64,000 nt of DNA, taken from Anaeromyxobacter dehalogenans 2CP-C. GTDB lineage: Bacteria > Myxococcota > Myxococcia > Myxococcales > Anaeromyxobacteraceae. This document shows positions 19,897 through 28,090 of the stretch, in pieces (the stretch's first letter is position 1; each line of letters begins with the position of its first letter). The notes under the pieces are model-generated. The model searched no databases, was not told where the DNA came from, and saw only the letters and a list, made by a program, of their open reading frames with translations. The stretch is taken from assembly GCF_000013385.1 (NCBI RefSeq), contig NC_007760.1, positions 1,427,001 through 1,491,000 of the forward strand, given 5' to 3'. Made by a program: the position numbers and the translations under genes.

Positions 19897-21525
19897 CTAG
19901 CTCGGGTCCCGCACCAGCACCGCCGAGAGGTGCTCGGGCCGCGCCGCCCCGCCCTCGGCGAGCGGCGCGAGCTCGGCCGCGCCCGCCCGCGCCAGCTCCA
20001 GCAGCAGCGCCCCGGCCTCGCCGCCGGAGGCGAGCCGCGGGTCGTCGATCGCGGCGAGCGCCCGCGCCGCGGCCGGCAGCTCCGCGCGCGCGAGCGGATC
20101 CGGCCGGAACGCGCGGCCCAGCCGCTCGTTGGCGAGCGCGGTGAGGTACAGCGTCGAGAGGCGCGGCGCGAGCGGCCCCTCGGCGTTGCCGCCGGCGAGC
20201 CCCAGCGCCTGCGCCAGCCCGGCCAGCCCCTCGGCCAGGCCGAGCGCGGCGACGGTGCGGTCCAGCTCCGCCGCGGCGAGGAACCGGCGCGGCTCGTGCC
20301 CGCCGGCGGACAGGGTGCCCCACTCGTCCCGGGGCGCCTCCAGGCCCGGGAAGTAGCGCGGGCGCTTCGCGGCGAGCGCCGCCACCGCCTCGCCCAGCGG
20401 CGCGTCGAGCAGCGGCGCCGCGCGGGTCCCCGCGCCGCCGCCGGCCAGCAGCCGCTCGGCGCGCCACTTCAGCTCGAGCACGCGCCCGAAGCCTTCCTGG
20501 AACAGCCGCTTCACCGGCGTCTCGGCCAGCACCTGGGCGGCGCGGTCGGGATCGGCCCCGGCGAGGCGGGCGAGGCCCAGCTCCAGCATGGCGCGGGCGG
20601 CGGCGAACGCGCCGCGCACCGCGTCGAGGTCGGACGGGTCCACCGCGTCGGCGACCAGCACCGCGTTGGCCGCCGCGACGATCTCGCGCTCCAGCACGTC
20701 GCGCTCGCCGGCGGGGAGCGCCGCGGCCGCGGCGTCCAGCGGCGACCCGGCGCCGAGCCTCGCCAGCAGGAACCCTGGCGGCCGCGCCGGGGGAGGGCCG
20801 GCGGGGTGGGCCGGCGCGCGAGGCGGCTGCGCGAACCACGAGAGCGCCTCCTCCAGCGAGGGGAAGCCGAGGTCGGCGAGGCGGCCGGTGCGCCAGCGCA
20901 GCGCCGTCTCCTCCAGCTCGCTGGGCAGCTCGCTGCGGATGGCCGAGAGGAGCCGCGTCGCCTGGAACGCGTCGCGCGCGTACAGATCGTCGAGCAGGCC
21001 GCGCACCGCCAGGTACTCGGTGCCCTCCACCTCGAACTCGATCACGAAGCGCCCCTCCGGCGTCCGCATGAACCGGTCGGACACCAGCTCGGGATCCGGG
21101 TCCTCCTCGAGGTCGTGCAGGCGGAGCGCGTCGCGCAGCACCAGGTACAGCACCTCGCGGTCGAGCGCGTCCAGCTTGCGGGCCCAGCGCGCCGCCGCCT
21201 TCGGGTCGAGGTGCGCGCCGGCGCGGGCGATCCGGAGCCAGGGGAGGGCGCGGCGGGGCTCGAACGCGCCGCCGCGCCAGGCGTCGAGGTCGAGGAAGGT
21301 CTTGAACTGCTCGGGGGAGGCGAGCTGGACGAGCAGCGCCGCGTCGCCGAGCCCCACGTCGCGGATGGTGAAGTAGAGCTCGTCGGCGGGCAGCGCGCGG
21401 ACCAGCGCCTGCGGGTCCCGCGCCTCCAGCACCAGGTCGAGGCGCCGCTTCCCCTGCGCCGCGGCCAGCGCCGCCCGCGCGCGCGCGAGCTCCTCGGGTG
21501 CGAGCGCCTTCTCTTCCTTGGCCAT
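19897..21525 (-). CDS. DUF6178-type conserved hypothetical protein
   Basis: 542 residues, soluble and almost entirely helical, with no signal or membrane segment. It appears to match the DUF6178 family of unknown function known from deltaproteobacterial relatives: DLVLEARDPQALVRALPADE, YFTIRDVGLGDAALLVQLAS, DREVLYLVLRDALRLHDLEEDPDPE, FRPD. The Ala/Leu/Arg bias means only the N-terminal half looks well conserved. It is the last gene of the probable rpmB-murQ-DUF6178 unit, 16 bp after murQ. No function can be assigned. Confidence 0.8.
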   Translation of the reverse strand: MAKEEKALAPEELARARAALAAAQGKRRLDLVLEARDPQALVRALPADELYFTIRDVGLGDAALLVQLASPEQFKTFLDLDAWRGGAFEPRRALPWLRIARAGAHLDPKAAARWARKLDALDREVLYLVLRDALRLHDLEEDPDPELVSDRFMRTPEGRFVIEFEVEGTEYLAVRGLLDDLYARDAFQATRLLSAIRSELPSELEETALRWRTGRLADLGFPSLEEALSWFAQPPRAPAHPAGPPPARPPGFLLARLGAGSPLDAAAAALPAGERDVLEREIVAAANAVLVADAVDPSDLDAVRGAFAAARAMLELGLARLAGADPDRAAQVLAETPVKRLFQEGFGRVLELKWRAERLLAGGGAGTRAAPLLDAPLGEAVAALAAKRPRYFPGLEAPRDEWGTLSAGGHEPRRFLAAAELDRTVAALGLAEGLAGLAQALGLAGGNAEGPLAPRLSTLYLTALANERLGRAFRPDPLARAELPAAARALAAIDDPRLASGGEAGALLLELARAGAAELAPLAEGGAARPEHLSAVLVRDPS

Positions 21526-21541
21526 CGTCCGTCCTCCTCGA

Positions 21542-22378
21542 TCAGCGGCGTCGCGGGCGCGCCGCGGGCCGGCCCGCGCGATCCACCGCGTCGCGCACGC
21601 TCCAGCCGCACCCCTCCAGCAGCTTCCGGGCGCGCGCCTCGCCCACCCCGGCGAGCGCGGCGACGTTGCGCACCGCCCGGCGCCGCAGCTTCTCGCTGGC
21701 GGGCGCCAGCGCCACCATCCGGCCGCCGCGCACGGCGCCCAGCCGGACGAACGCGGCGGTGCTCACCAGCCCGAGCGCCATCTTCGCGGCGGTGCCCGCC
21801 TTCATGCGCGTCGAGCCCGCCACCAGCTCCGGCCCGGTCTCCAGGATCACGCGCACCCCGGCCCGCGCGCGGGCGGCCGGGTTCGAGGTGACGAGGGCGG
21901 TCCGGGCGCCGCGCCGGCGGGCCTCCTCCAGCGCGCCGAGCACGAACGGCGTGGTGCCGGACGCGCTCACCCCGACGACCAGGTCCCGGGACCCGGCGCG
22001 CGCGCGGCGCACCGCGGCGGCCCCGGCCGCCCGGTCGTCCTCGGCGCCCTCGACCGCGCGGGTGAGCGCGCGGCGGCCGCCGGCCACCAGCGCCACGACG
22101 CGGCGAGGCGACACGCCGAACGTGGGCGGGCACTCGGCGGCGTCGAGCGCGCCCAGCCGCCCGCTCGTGCCTGCGCCGGCGTACACGAGTCGCCCCCCCG
22201 CGCCGAGCGCGGCGGCGGCGGCCTCGGCCAGGCGGGTGAGCGCGGGCAAGGCGCGGCCCACCGCGCGCACCGCCTCCCGGTCGCCCTCGTGGAGACGGGC
22301 GAGGAGGCGGCCCGCGGGGAGCCGCTCGAGATCCGAGCCTCTGGGGTGGGGCGCCTCGGTGACCGGGAGGCTGCGCAT
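21542..22378 (-). CDS. murQ: N-acetylmuramic acid 6-phosphate etherase
   Basis: 278 residues (typical about 300). Cleaves the lactyl ether of MurNAc-6-phosphate to GlcNAc-6-phosphate and lactate in cell-wall recycling. SIS-domain motifs: GRLVYAGAGTSGRLGALDAAE (phosphosugar binding), VVGVSASGTTPFVLGAL and the family signature STRMKAGTAAKMALG. The C-terminal helical VRNVAALAGVGEARARKLLE resembles the usual UBA-like tail. The start is less certain: ATG 22378 lacks a clear Shine-Dalgarno. 26 bp after rpmB. Confidence 0.9.
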   Translation of the reverse strand: MRSLPVTEAPHPRGSDLERLPAGRLLARLHEGDREAVRAVGRALPALTRLAEAAAAALGAGGRLVYAGAGTSGRLGALDAAECPPTFGVSPRRVVALVAGGRRALTRAVEGAEDDRAAGAAAVRRARAGSRDLVVGVSASGTTPFVLGALEEARRRGARTALVTSNPAARARAGVRVILETGPELVAGSTRMKAGTAAKMALGLVSTAAFVRLGAVRGGRMVALAPASEKLRRRAVRNVAALAGVGEARARKLLEGCGWSVRDAVDRAGRPAARPRRR

Positions 22379-22404
22379 CCCGCCGCGCGCGCCCAGGAAC
22401 CTCG

Positions 22405-22626
22405 TTACGCCTGCGCGGACGCCGTCGGGCGCCCGCGGCCCGCCTTCACGACCTTGCCGGCCTTGAGGCAGCGCGTGCACACGCGGATGTGGCGGACCTC
22501 GCCGGCCAGGTTGGCGCGGACCGAGCGGAGGTTCGGCAGGGAGCGCGTCTTGTTCTTGTTGTTGGCGTGGGAGACGGTGTTCCCGACGAGCGGGCCCTTC
22601 CCACAGATCTCGCAGCGGCGTGCCAT
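22405..22626 (-). CDS. rpmB: 50S ribosomal protein L28
   Basis: 73 residues. Hallmarks [49 protein letters not shown]. Four Cys in two CxxC pairs, the zinc-binding (C+) form. The ATG at 22626 has GGAG upstream; an alternative start 7 codons earlier lies in the leader and is not typical of L28. Own promoter at 22660-22687. Confidence 0.97.
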   Translation of the reverse strand: MARRCEICGKGPLVGNTVSHANNKNKTRSLPNLRSVRANLAGEVRHIRVCTRCLKAGKVVKAGRGRPTASAQA

Positions 22627-22659
22627 GGTCTCTACTCCGAAAACCAAAAGGAGCGCGGG

Positions 22660-22687
22660 ATATTACAGAGTGGCCCGCGAAAGGCAA
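22660..22687 (-). promoter_or_regulatory. Promoter of rpmB
   Basis: Minus strand: TTGCCT, 16-nt spacer, TAATAT, about 27 nt leader to the rpmB ATG. One of the best -10 boxes in the window. Confidence 0.75.
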
Positions 22688-22691
22688 GGGC

Positions 22692-24236
22692 TCACTTCAG
22701 AACGTCCCGCCGCCCCAGCGCCGCGACCGCGTGCCCGGCCGCCTGGATGCCCGCGTAGAACTCGCCCTCCAGGCCGAGGCCGGGCAGCACCTCGCGCCCG
22801 GCGAAGAACGCGTTCTTCCACGGCGAGCGGACCGGCAGGCCGGTCACGCCGAGCGTGGACTCGAGCTCGGTGCCGTAGAGCGGATGGGTGAGGAGCCGCA
22901 CCGCCTCCTCCGGCCCGACGGGCGCGTTGAGCACCGGGGACGACTCGTTCACCTGGTGCCGCTCGAAGAACGGGATGGCGTCCGCCACGGCCTCGCGGAT
23001 CCGCGCCGAGGCCGCGGTCAGCGCCTCGCGCGAGGTGGTGCCGGCGTCCACGAACGCCGCGGCGCAGACCACCCGCTCGCCCGGGACCGCGTCCGCCGAG
23101 CCCTTCTTGCCGTCGCGCCGCGCCGGGAGGACCTGCAGGAACACCGCGTTGTCGATCCCGTCGCCGCCCTCCGCGCCGCGGAGCGCGAGCGCGTTCTCGC
23201 CCAGCGCGGGCGGGAGCGCGGCCTCCTTCACGATCAGGTTCAGCGAGACGAGCCGGCGCTGCGGGCGGATGGCCTCGAGCACGCGGGCGGCGCGGGCCTC
23301 GGCGGCGCCGGCCGGGAGGAGGCGGCGGATGGACTCCGCGTCGGCGGCGAGCACGAACGCCCGGGCCACGAACGCGTCGGGCGAGTCGGCCAGCCGGACC
23401 GCGGCGATGCGGCCGCCGTCCAGCTCCAGCCCTGCGGCGGCAGCGGGCTCGCCCGGTCCGCCCTTCAGCTCGCCGCGCGACTCCGCGATGCGCCGGCGGA
23501 TCATCTCGCGGAGCGTCCCCTGGCCGCCGGCCAGCCGGTGCGTCCCGCGGAGCGCGCCGCCCAGCAGGCGCGCCAGCGAGAGCGGCGAGGGCGGGCCGTC
23601 CAGGTAGGTGAGGAAGCGGTGCGCGATCTCGAGGCTCCGCACCAGCTCGTGCCCGCGCAGCGCGTCGAAGGGCCGGGCCTCGCCGACCTCGCCGGCGGGC
23701 GCGTTGGGCAGGCTGGAGGCGACCTTCAGCGCCTTCTTGACCGCCCGCCGCTCGCCGAACCCGTCCGGCGGGAGCGGCGGCGCGGCCTTCAGGAAGAAGC
23801 CGGAGAACTCGTAGAGCGTGGACAGCTCGGCGAAGCCGGCCTCCAGCGCCTCGGCCTCGCCGGCCCACTCCCGGCGCAGCTCGGTCCGCAGCGCGGCGGG
23901 GTCGCGCGAGACGTCCACGCGGTGGCGGGGGAGCAGGATCTGGAGATCGGGGTCCGAGGGCTCGAGCGCCCGCCCGACGTCGGTGGCGAGCCCCAGCTCC
24001 GCGAGCACGGCCTCCGCCGCGGGCATCTGCCGCGGAGAGGGGATGACCGCGGGCGCCCAGGGCAGCACGTATCCGGCGTCCACGTAGCTCGGGCCCAGGT
24101 CGTCGTGGGCGACGTGCAGCACCCGGAAGCCGCGCCGGGCCAGCAGCGCGCCGGCGACGATGCCGCCGAGCTGCGAGCCGACGATGCAGACGTCGTAGAT
24201 GCGCTGGGTTGCGGGAGGTCGGAAGGTCTGCGCCAC
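22692..24236 (-). CDS. NAD(P)/FAD-dependent oxidoreductase (phytoene desaturase-like)
   Basis: 514 residues from a GTG at 24236. The Rossmann motif near the N-terminus, YDVCIVGSQLGGIVAGALLARRGFRVLHV, fits the FAD-binding dinucleotide fold of amine-oxidase/phytoene-desaturase proteins, with a second conserved stretch LAGGQGTLREMIRRRI that matches the typical GGxxxLxxxL region. The C-terminus WKNAFFAGREVLPGLGLEGEF also fits a flavin-binding end. Substrate unknown; carotenoid or lipid desaturation or isomerisation are possibilities. A longer frame upstream exists but would cross the promoter; the GTG lies 8 nt after a clear -10, so a leaderless start is likely. Confidence 0.85.
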   Translation of the reverse strand: MAQTFRPPATQRIYDVCIVGSQLGGIVAGALLARRGFRVLHVAHDDLGPSYVDAGYVLPWAPAVIPSPRQMPAAEAVLAELGLATDVGRALEPSDPDLQILLPRHRVDVSRDPAALRTELRREWAGEAEALEAGFAELSTLYEFSGFFLKAAPPLPPDGFGERRAVKKALKVASSLPNAPAGEVGEARPFDALRGHELVRSLEIAHRFLTYLDGPPSPLSLARLLGGALRGTHRLAGGQGTLREMIRRRIAESRGELKGGPGEPAAAAGLELDGGRIAAVRLADSPDAFVARAFVLAADAESIRRLLPAGAAEARAARVLEAIRPQRRLVSLNLIVKEAALPPALGENALALRGAEGGDGIDNAVFLQVLPARRDGKKGSADAVPGERVVCAAAFVDAGTTSREALTAASARIREAVADAIPFFERHQVNESSPVLNAPVGPEEAVRLLTHPLYGTELESTLGVTGLPVRSPWKNAFFAGREVLPGLGLEGEFYAGIQAAGHAVAALGRRDVLK

Positions 24237-24244
24237 GGCGGCGG

Positions 24245-24273
24245 AGTCTACGTCGAGGGCGCCCGGGCGCCAA
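24245..24273 (-). promoter_or_regulatory. Promoter of the FAD oxidoreductase (leaderless configuration)
   Basis: Minus strand: TTGGCG, 17-nt spacer, TAGACT, then 8 nt to the GTG at 24236. Confidence 0.7.
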
Positions 24274-24352
24274 ACGATCTCGTCCCGCGGTCGAGGGACG
24301 ATCCCACCCGGACGACCTAGCCGATCGTTCGGGGGCGGCGCGCGGCCGCGTC

Positions 24353-25030
24353 CTACCCTTCCAGCGGCGGGTTCCGCAGCGGCGAGGGGCCGTGCGGCGC
24401 GCAGCGGTCGAGCCTCACCCTGCGCCCCTCCAGTGAGAGCCGCCCCTGCGCGAACCACTGCACGGCCTGCGGGTAGAGGCGGTGCTCCTCGGCCTGGATG
24501 CGGGCGGACAGGGCGGCCTCGTCGTCGCCCTGGAGCACCGGGACCACCGCCTGCGCGATGATCGGCCCGGTGTCGGTGCCCTCGTCCACGAAGTGCACGG
24601 TGCAGCCGGCGACGCGCGCGCCGTAGTCGAGCGCCTGCCGCGCCGCGTGCAGGCCGGGGAACGACGGGAGCAGGGCGGGGTGGATGTTCATCACCCGCGG
24701 GCAGCCCCGGCTGGCGTCGTCCGGCCCGAAGGCGCGGAGGAAGCCGGGCGTGACCAGGCGCATGTAGCCGGCGAGGCAGACCAGGTCCACGCGGTGGGCG
24801 CGGAGCGCCTCGACCAGCGTGAGATCGTAGGCGGCGCGGTCGGCGACGCCCTTCGACGGGAGGACCTCCGCCGGCGCGCCCGCCCGGCGCGCCCGCTCCA
24901 GCGCGCCGGCGCCGGGCACGTTCGAGAGCACCACCGCGACCTGCGCGTCCACGCGCCCGCCCGCGCAGGCGTCGAGCAGCGCCTGGAGGTTCGTGCCGCC
25001 GCCCGAGGCGAGGACGCCGAGCCGGATCAC
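24353..25030 (-). CDS. purN: Phosphoribosylglycinamide formyltransferase
   Basis: 225 residues. Transfers formyl from 10-formyl-THF to GAR, step three of purine synthesis. Motifs: [56 protein letters not shown] (catalytic Asn/His) and [17 protein letters not shown] (catalytic Asp). GTG start overlaps the purM stop by 4 bases (GTGA), so translation is coupled. The C-terminal tail after RRVRLDRC is a little longer than in E. coli. Confidence 0.97.
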   Translation of the reverse strand: MIRLGVLASGGGTNLQALLDACAGGRVDAQVAVVLSNVPGAGALERARRAGAPAEVLPSKGVADRAAYDLTLVEALRAHRVDLVCLAGYMRLVTPGFLRAFGPDDASRGCPRVMNIHPALLPSFPGLHAARQALDYGARVAGCTVHFVDEGTDTGPIIAQAVVPVLQGDDEAALSARIQAEEHRLYPQAVQWFAQGRLSLEGRRVRLDRCAPHGPSPLRNPPLEG

Positions 25031-26064
25031 CGCACCACCTCGCAGGTGGCCTCCCCGGGCCCGCCCGCCTCGATGGCGCCCACGGTCCACGCCTCGAGCC
25101 CGCGCGCGCGGAGCGCCGCGTGCGCCGCGGCCTCGTCGCCGGGCGCGACCACCGCCACCAGGCCCAGGCCCATGTTGAAGGTGCGGTACATCTCGTCGCG
25201 CGGGACCTGCCCCTCGCGCTCGACCACGTCGAAGATGGCCGGCCGCGGCCAGCGCTTCTCCTCGAGGACCGCCCGCGTGCCGTCGGGCAGGGTGCGCGGC
25301 ACGTTGCCGGGCAGCCCGCCGCCGGTGATGTGCGCGAACGCCCGGACCGGCACCTGGTCCAGCAGCGCCAGCACGTCCTTCGCGTAGATGCGGGTGGGCT
25401 CGAGCAGCGCGTCCGCCAGCGTGCGCCCGCCCAGCCCCTCGAAGCGGTGATCGAGCGGGTAGCGGTCCAGGAGCGCCTTGCGCGCCAGCGAGAAGCCGTT
25501 GGAATGGAGGCCGGAGGACGCGATCCCGATCACGACGTCGCCCCGGGCCACCCGGGTGCCGTCCACGATCCGGGGCCGGTCCACGCAGCCGACCGCGAAG
25601 CCGGCCAGGTCGTACTCGCCGCGGGCGTAGAACCCGGGCAGCTCGGCGGTCTCGCCGCCGATGAGCGCGCACCCCGCCTGCCGGCAGCCCTCGGCGATCC
25701 CCTTCACCACCTCGGCGCCCTGCTCGGCGCTGAGCTTGCCGGTGGCGTAGTAGTCGAGGAAGAAGAGCGGCTCGGCGCCCACCACCGCGATGTCGTTCAC
25801 GCACATCGCCACGAGGTCGATGCCCACCGTGTCGTGGCGATCGGCGGCGAACGCCACCTTGAGCTTCGTCCCGACGCCGTCCGTGCCCGACACCAGCACC
25901 GGCTCGCGGTACTTCTTCACGTCGAGCGCGAAGAGGCCGCCGAACCCGCCGATGCCGCCGAGGACCTCCGGGCGCAGGGTGGGCCGGGCGTGCGGCTTGA
26001 TGAGGTCTACGAGCCGATCGCCCTCGTCGATGTCGACGCCTGCGTCGCGGTAGGTCAGGGACAT
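25027..26064 (-). CDS. purM: Phosphoribosylformylglycinamidine cyclo-ligase (AIR synthetase)
   Basis: 345 residues, the normal PurM length. ATP-dependent ring closure of FGAM to AIR. Motifs: [72 protein letters not shown] and [16 protein letters not shown]. First gene of purM-purN. The closest promoter lies upstream of the micropeptide (26303-26330), so purM may be transcribed through it, or from a nearer promoter I could not see. Confidence 0.97.
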   Translation of the reverse strand: MSLTYRDAGVDIDEGDRLVDLIKPHARPTLRPEVLGGIGGFGGLFALDVKKYREPVLVSGTDGVGTKLKVAFAADRHDTVGIDLVAMCVNDIAVVGAEPLFFLDYYATGKLSAEQGAEVVKGIAEGCRQAGCALIGGETAELPGFYARGEYDLAGFAVGCVDRPRIVDGTRVARGDVVIGIASSGLHSNGFSLARKALLDRYPLDHRFEGLGGRTLADALLEPTRIYAKDVLALLDQVPVRAFAHITGGGLPGNVPRTLPDGTRAVLEEKRWPRPAIFDVVEREGQVPRDEMYRTFNMGLGLVAVVAPGDEAAAHAALRARGLEAWTVGAIEAGGPGEATCEVVR

Positions 26065-26195
26065 GGCTGCGCCTTACCGCGACGGCGCGGCCGCTGCAAG
26101 CCGCGAGCGCTCGGGCGGCGTGGCCGGCTCGAGGGCGCGGCCCCGCGCAGCAGGGTGCGGTCCGCGGGCCCTTCGGCGGGCTCAGGGTCCGTGGG

Positions 26196-26212
26196 GCGGG
26201 GCGCAGCCCCGC
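26196..26212 (-). terminator. GC hairpin at the micropeptide stop (terminator or attenuator)
   Basis: Read on the minus strand: GCGGGGC-TGC-GCCCCGC, a perfect 7-bp stem with a 3-nt loop that begins at the last base of the micropeptide stop codon. No T-tract follows. It could end the short transcript or act as an attenuator ahead of purM. Confidence 0.45.
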
Positions 26213-26268
26213 TAGAATGCGACGGCCACGAGGAGGGCCGCGGCGAGGACGAGGACCGACAGGCGCAT
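26212..26268 (-). CDS. Hydrophobic 18-residue micropeptide
   Basis: The frame ATG CGC CTG ... TTC TAG encodes 18 residues (MRLSVLVLAAALLVAVAF): one Arg then a purely hydrophobic run, resembling a single membrane helix or a bare signal peptide. It lies behind a good promoter (26303-26330), with a palindrome over the predicted start site and a hairpin at its stop, so it is a discrete unit. It could be a small membrane protein, a leader peptide controlling purM, or a relic of a longer gene. No family recognised. Confidence 0.45.
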   Translation of the reverse strand: MRLSVLVLAAALLVAVAF

Positions 26269-26286
26269 CGGGGATCCGGGGTTCTC

Positions 26287-26303
26287 TGTGGGTGACACCC
26301 ACA
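26287..26303. promoter_or_regulatory. Operator-like palindrome over a predicted transcription start
   Basis: TGTGGGTGACACCCACA: perfect 8-bp arms around a central A. It abuts the -10 box and covers about -7 to +10 of the predicted start near 26296. Outer TGTG...CACA arms recall CRP-type sites, and a Crp-family gene starts 186 bp away. Because transcription would begin inside it, it is better read as a DNA operator than an RNA hairpin. Confidence 0.6.
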
Positions 26304-26330
26304 TCGTACCCGAGGCCTCCGACGTCGCAA
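26303..26330 (-). promoter_or_regulatory. Promoter of the micropeptide / purM unit
   Basis: Minus strand: TTGCGA, 16-nt spacer, TACGAT. About 34 nt from the -10 to the micropeptide ATG. Confidence 0.6.
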
Positions 26331-26395
26331 GAAACCGGCCCGCGCGGCGCCACCCTCCTGACGCGACGTGTCGCCCGGCGGCGGGGGGCGATTCG

Positions 26396-26425
26396 TTGAC
26401 AGCCCTCCGCGAGGTCGGCTAGGAC
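26396..26425 (+). promoter_or_regulatory. Promoter of the Crp-family gene
   Basis: Perfect -35 TTGACA, 18-nt spacer, TAGGAC, leader of about 57 nt to ATG 26489. Confidence 0.65.
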
Positions 26426-26488
26426 CGCCGTTCGGCTCCCGGCACCCCGGCCTCGACGCGAGGCGGCGCCGGCCGGCCGCCCGACCCC

Positions 26489-27136
26489 ATGCCAGACGAT
26501 CAGCTCCTCCAGCGCTTCGGCAGGGAGTTCCCGCGCGGAGCCGTCCTGTTCCGCGAGGGCGAGCCGGGCCGGGAGATGTTCGTGGTGCAGCAGGGCCGGG
26601 TGACCCTCTCGAAGCGCGTCGGCGACCTGGAGAAGATCCTCGCGTCGATGGGGCCGGGCGAGTTCCTGGGCGAGATGTCGATCCTGAACAACCGGCCGCG
26701 CTCGGCCACCGCCACGTGCGCGGAGGACGCCCGGCTGCTGGTGATCGACGCCCTGACGTTCGAGGCGATGGTCCGCGGCAACGCCGAGATCGCCATCCGG
26801 ATGGTCAAGAAGCTGGCGGACCGCCTGCAGGAGGCCGAGGAGCAGATCGAGAACCTGCTCTTCCACGACGCCTCGTCGCGGGTGGTCCACTTCCTCGTCA
26901 CCGCGGCGGACAAGGCGTCCCGGGGCCCGGCCGGTCACGAGATCGAGGTCGCGCCGCGCGAGCTCGCCGGCCGGGTGGGGGTCCGGCCGGAGGAGGCCGA
27001 CGAGGCGCTGGCCAAGCTGGTGAAGGCGAAGATCGTCGCCGTCCGCCCGGACGGCTTCCTGGTGCCGGACGTCTCGAAGCTCCGCCACTTCCTCGAGTTC
27101 CTTCAGGTGAAGGCGCAGTTCGGGGGCATCGCGTGA
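26489..27136 (+). CDS. Crp/Fnr-family cyclic-nucleotide-binding regulator
   Basis: 215 residues: N-terminal cNMP-binding domain (about 10-115) with phosphate-binding cassette GEFLGEMSILNNRPRSATA (57-75) including the Arg-Ser that grips cyclic nucleotide phosphate; a dimerisation helix (about 100-140); and a C-terminal winged helix (about 150-190, REL AGRVGVRPEEADEALAKL). The recognition helix lacks the Arg/Arg contacts of E. coli CRP (R180 and R185 align to Pro and Glu), so DNA specificity should differ. The first residues PRGAVLFREGEPGREMFVVQQGRV are typical. Likely a cAMP- or cGMP-responsive transcription factor; the divergent palindrome at 26287 is a candidate site. Confidence 0.9.
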   Translation: MPDDQLLQRFGREFPRGAVLFREGEPGREMFVVQQGRVTLSKRVGDLEKILASMGPGEFLGEMSILNNRPRSATATCAEDARLLVIDALTFEAMVRGNAEIAIRMVKKLADRLQEAEEQIENLLFHDASSRVVHFLVTAADKASRGPAGHEIEVAPRELAGRVGVRPEEADEALAKLVKAKIVAVRPDGFLVPDVSKLRHFLEFLQVKAQFGGIA

Positions 27137-27189
27137 CGGGGTGCGTCCCCGGCGCGCCGGGCGCGCTGGCGCCCTAGACTGGAAAGCAC

Positions 27190-28047
27190 ATGGCCTGGTT
27201 CTCCAAGCAGAAGAAGCTGAAGTCGAAGGAGTCCACCCCCGCCGCGCCGCCCGCGCCCGCCGCGAAGGGCGAGGGCATCTGGTACAAGTGCGACGCCTGC
27301 GGCGAGGTGGTGCCGCGCGCCGAGTACGAGCGGAGCTGGAACGTCTGCCCGTCCTGCGGCAACCACGACGCCCTGCCGGTGCGGCGCCGCTTCGACCTGG
27401 TCCTCGACCCGGGCACGTTCCAGGAGCTCGACGCGGAGCTCACGCCGCAGGACCCGCTCGGCTTCTCCGACTCCAAGAAGTACCGCGACCGGCTCAGGTC
27501 CACCTTCAAGGCCTCGGGCCTGCGCGACGCGTTCATCTCCGGCGTGGGCGCCATCGGCGGCCAGCCGGTGTCGCTCGGCTCCTTCGCGTTCGAGTTCATG
27601 GGCGGCTCGATGGGATCGGTGGTGGGCGAGAAGGTCGCCCGGGTGTTCGACCGCGCCTACGAGCGCCGCATCCCGGCCATCGTGTTCAGCTCCACCGGCG
27701 GCGCGCGCATGCAGGAGGGCATCTTCTCCCTCATGCAGATGGCGAAGACCTCGGCGGCGCTGCACCGCTTCCGCTCGGTGCGCAAGCCGTACGTGTCGGT
27801 GATGCTGCACCCGACCACCGGCGGCGTGGCGGCGAGCTTCGCCTGGCTGGGCGACGTGGTGATCGCCGAGCCGAAGGCGCTCATCGGCTTCGCCGGCCCG
27901 CGCGTGATCGAGCAGACCATCCGCGAGAAGCTGCCGCCCGGGTTCCAGCGCAGCGAGTTCCTGCTCGAGCACGGCATGATCGACGCGATCGTGCCGCGCC
28001 TGGAGATGCGCGAGAAGCTCCGCCAGCTCCTCTCGCTGGTGGGCTGA
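27190..28047 (+). CDS. accD: Acetyl-CoA carboxylase carboxyltransferase subunit beta
   Basis: 285 residues, normal AccD length. With AccA it transfers CO2 from carboxybiotin to acetyl-CoA for fatty-acid synthesis. N-terminal zinc ribbon CDAC...CPSC (about 38-60), then the carboxyltransferase fold: FMGGSMGSVVGEKVARVFDRA, FSSTGGARMQEGIFSLMQMAKT and HPTTGGVAASFAWLGDVVIAEPKALIGFAGPRVIEQT. The 25-residue N-terminal extension is Lys/Ala-rich. A TAGACT lies 9 nt before the ATG, but GGAAAG is also present, so leaderless initiation is less certain here. Followed by folC at 43 bp, the usual accD-folC pairing. Confidence 0.97.
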   Translation: MAWFSKQKKLKSKESTPAAPPAPAAKGEGIWYKCDACGEVVPRAEYERSWNVCPSCGNHDALPVRRRFDLVLDPGTFQELDAELTPQDPLGFSDSKKYRDRLRSTFKASGLRDAFISGVGAIGGQPVSLGSFAFEFMGGSMGSVVGEKVARVFDRAYERRIPAIVFSSTGGARMQEGIFSLMQMAKTSAALHRFRSVRKPYVSVMLHPTTGGVAASFAWLGDVVIAEPKALIGFAGPRVIEQTIREKLPPGFQRSEFLLEHGMIDAIVPRLEMREKLRQLLSLVG

Positions 28048-28090
28048 GCGCAGCACGCCGCGGCGGCCGCGCCGCCCAGAGACACCGTCG

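Larger units (their letters stand above)
26065..26488. other. 424-base intergenic region between purM and the Crp-family gene
   Basis: The longest gap in the window. It holds, from right to left, the promoter of the Crp-family gene, a divergent minus-strand promoter, a 17-bp palindrome, an 18-codon micropeptide frame and a GC hairpin at its stop. I see nothing specific in 26065-26190 apart from short GC-rich repeats. Confidence 0.7.
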
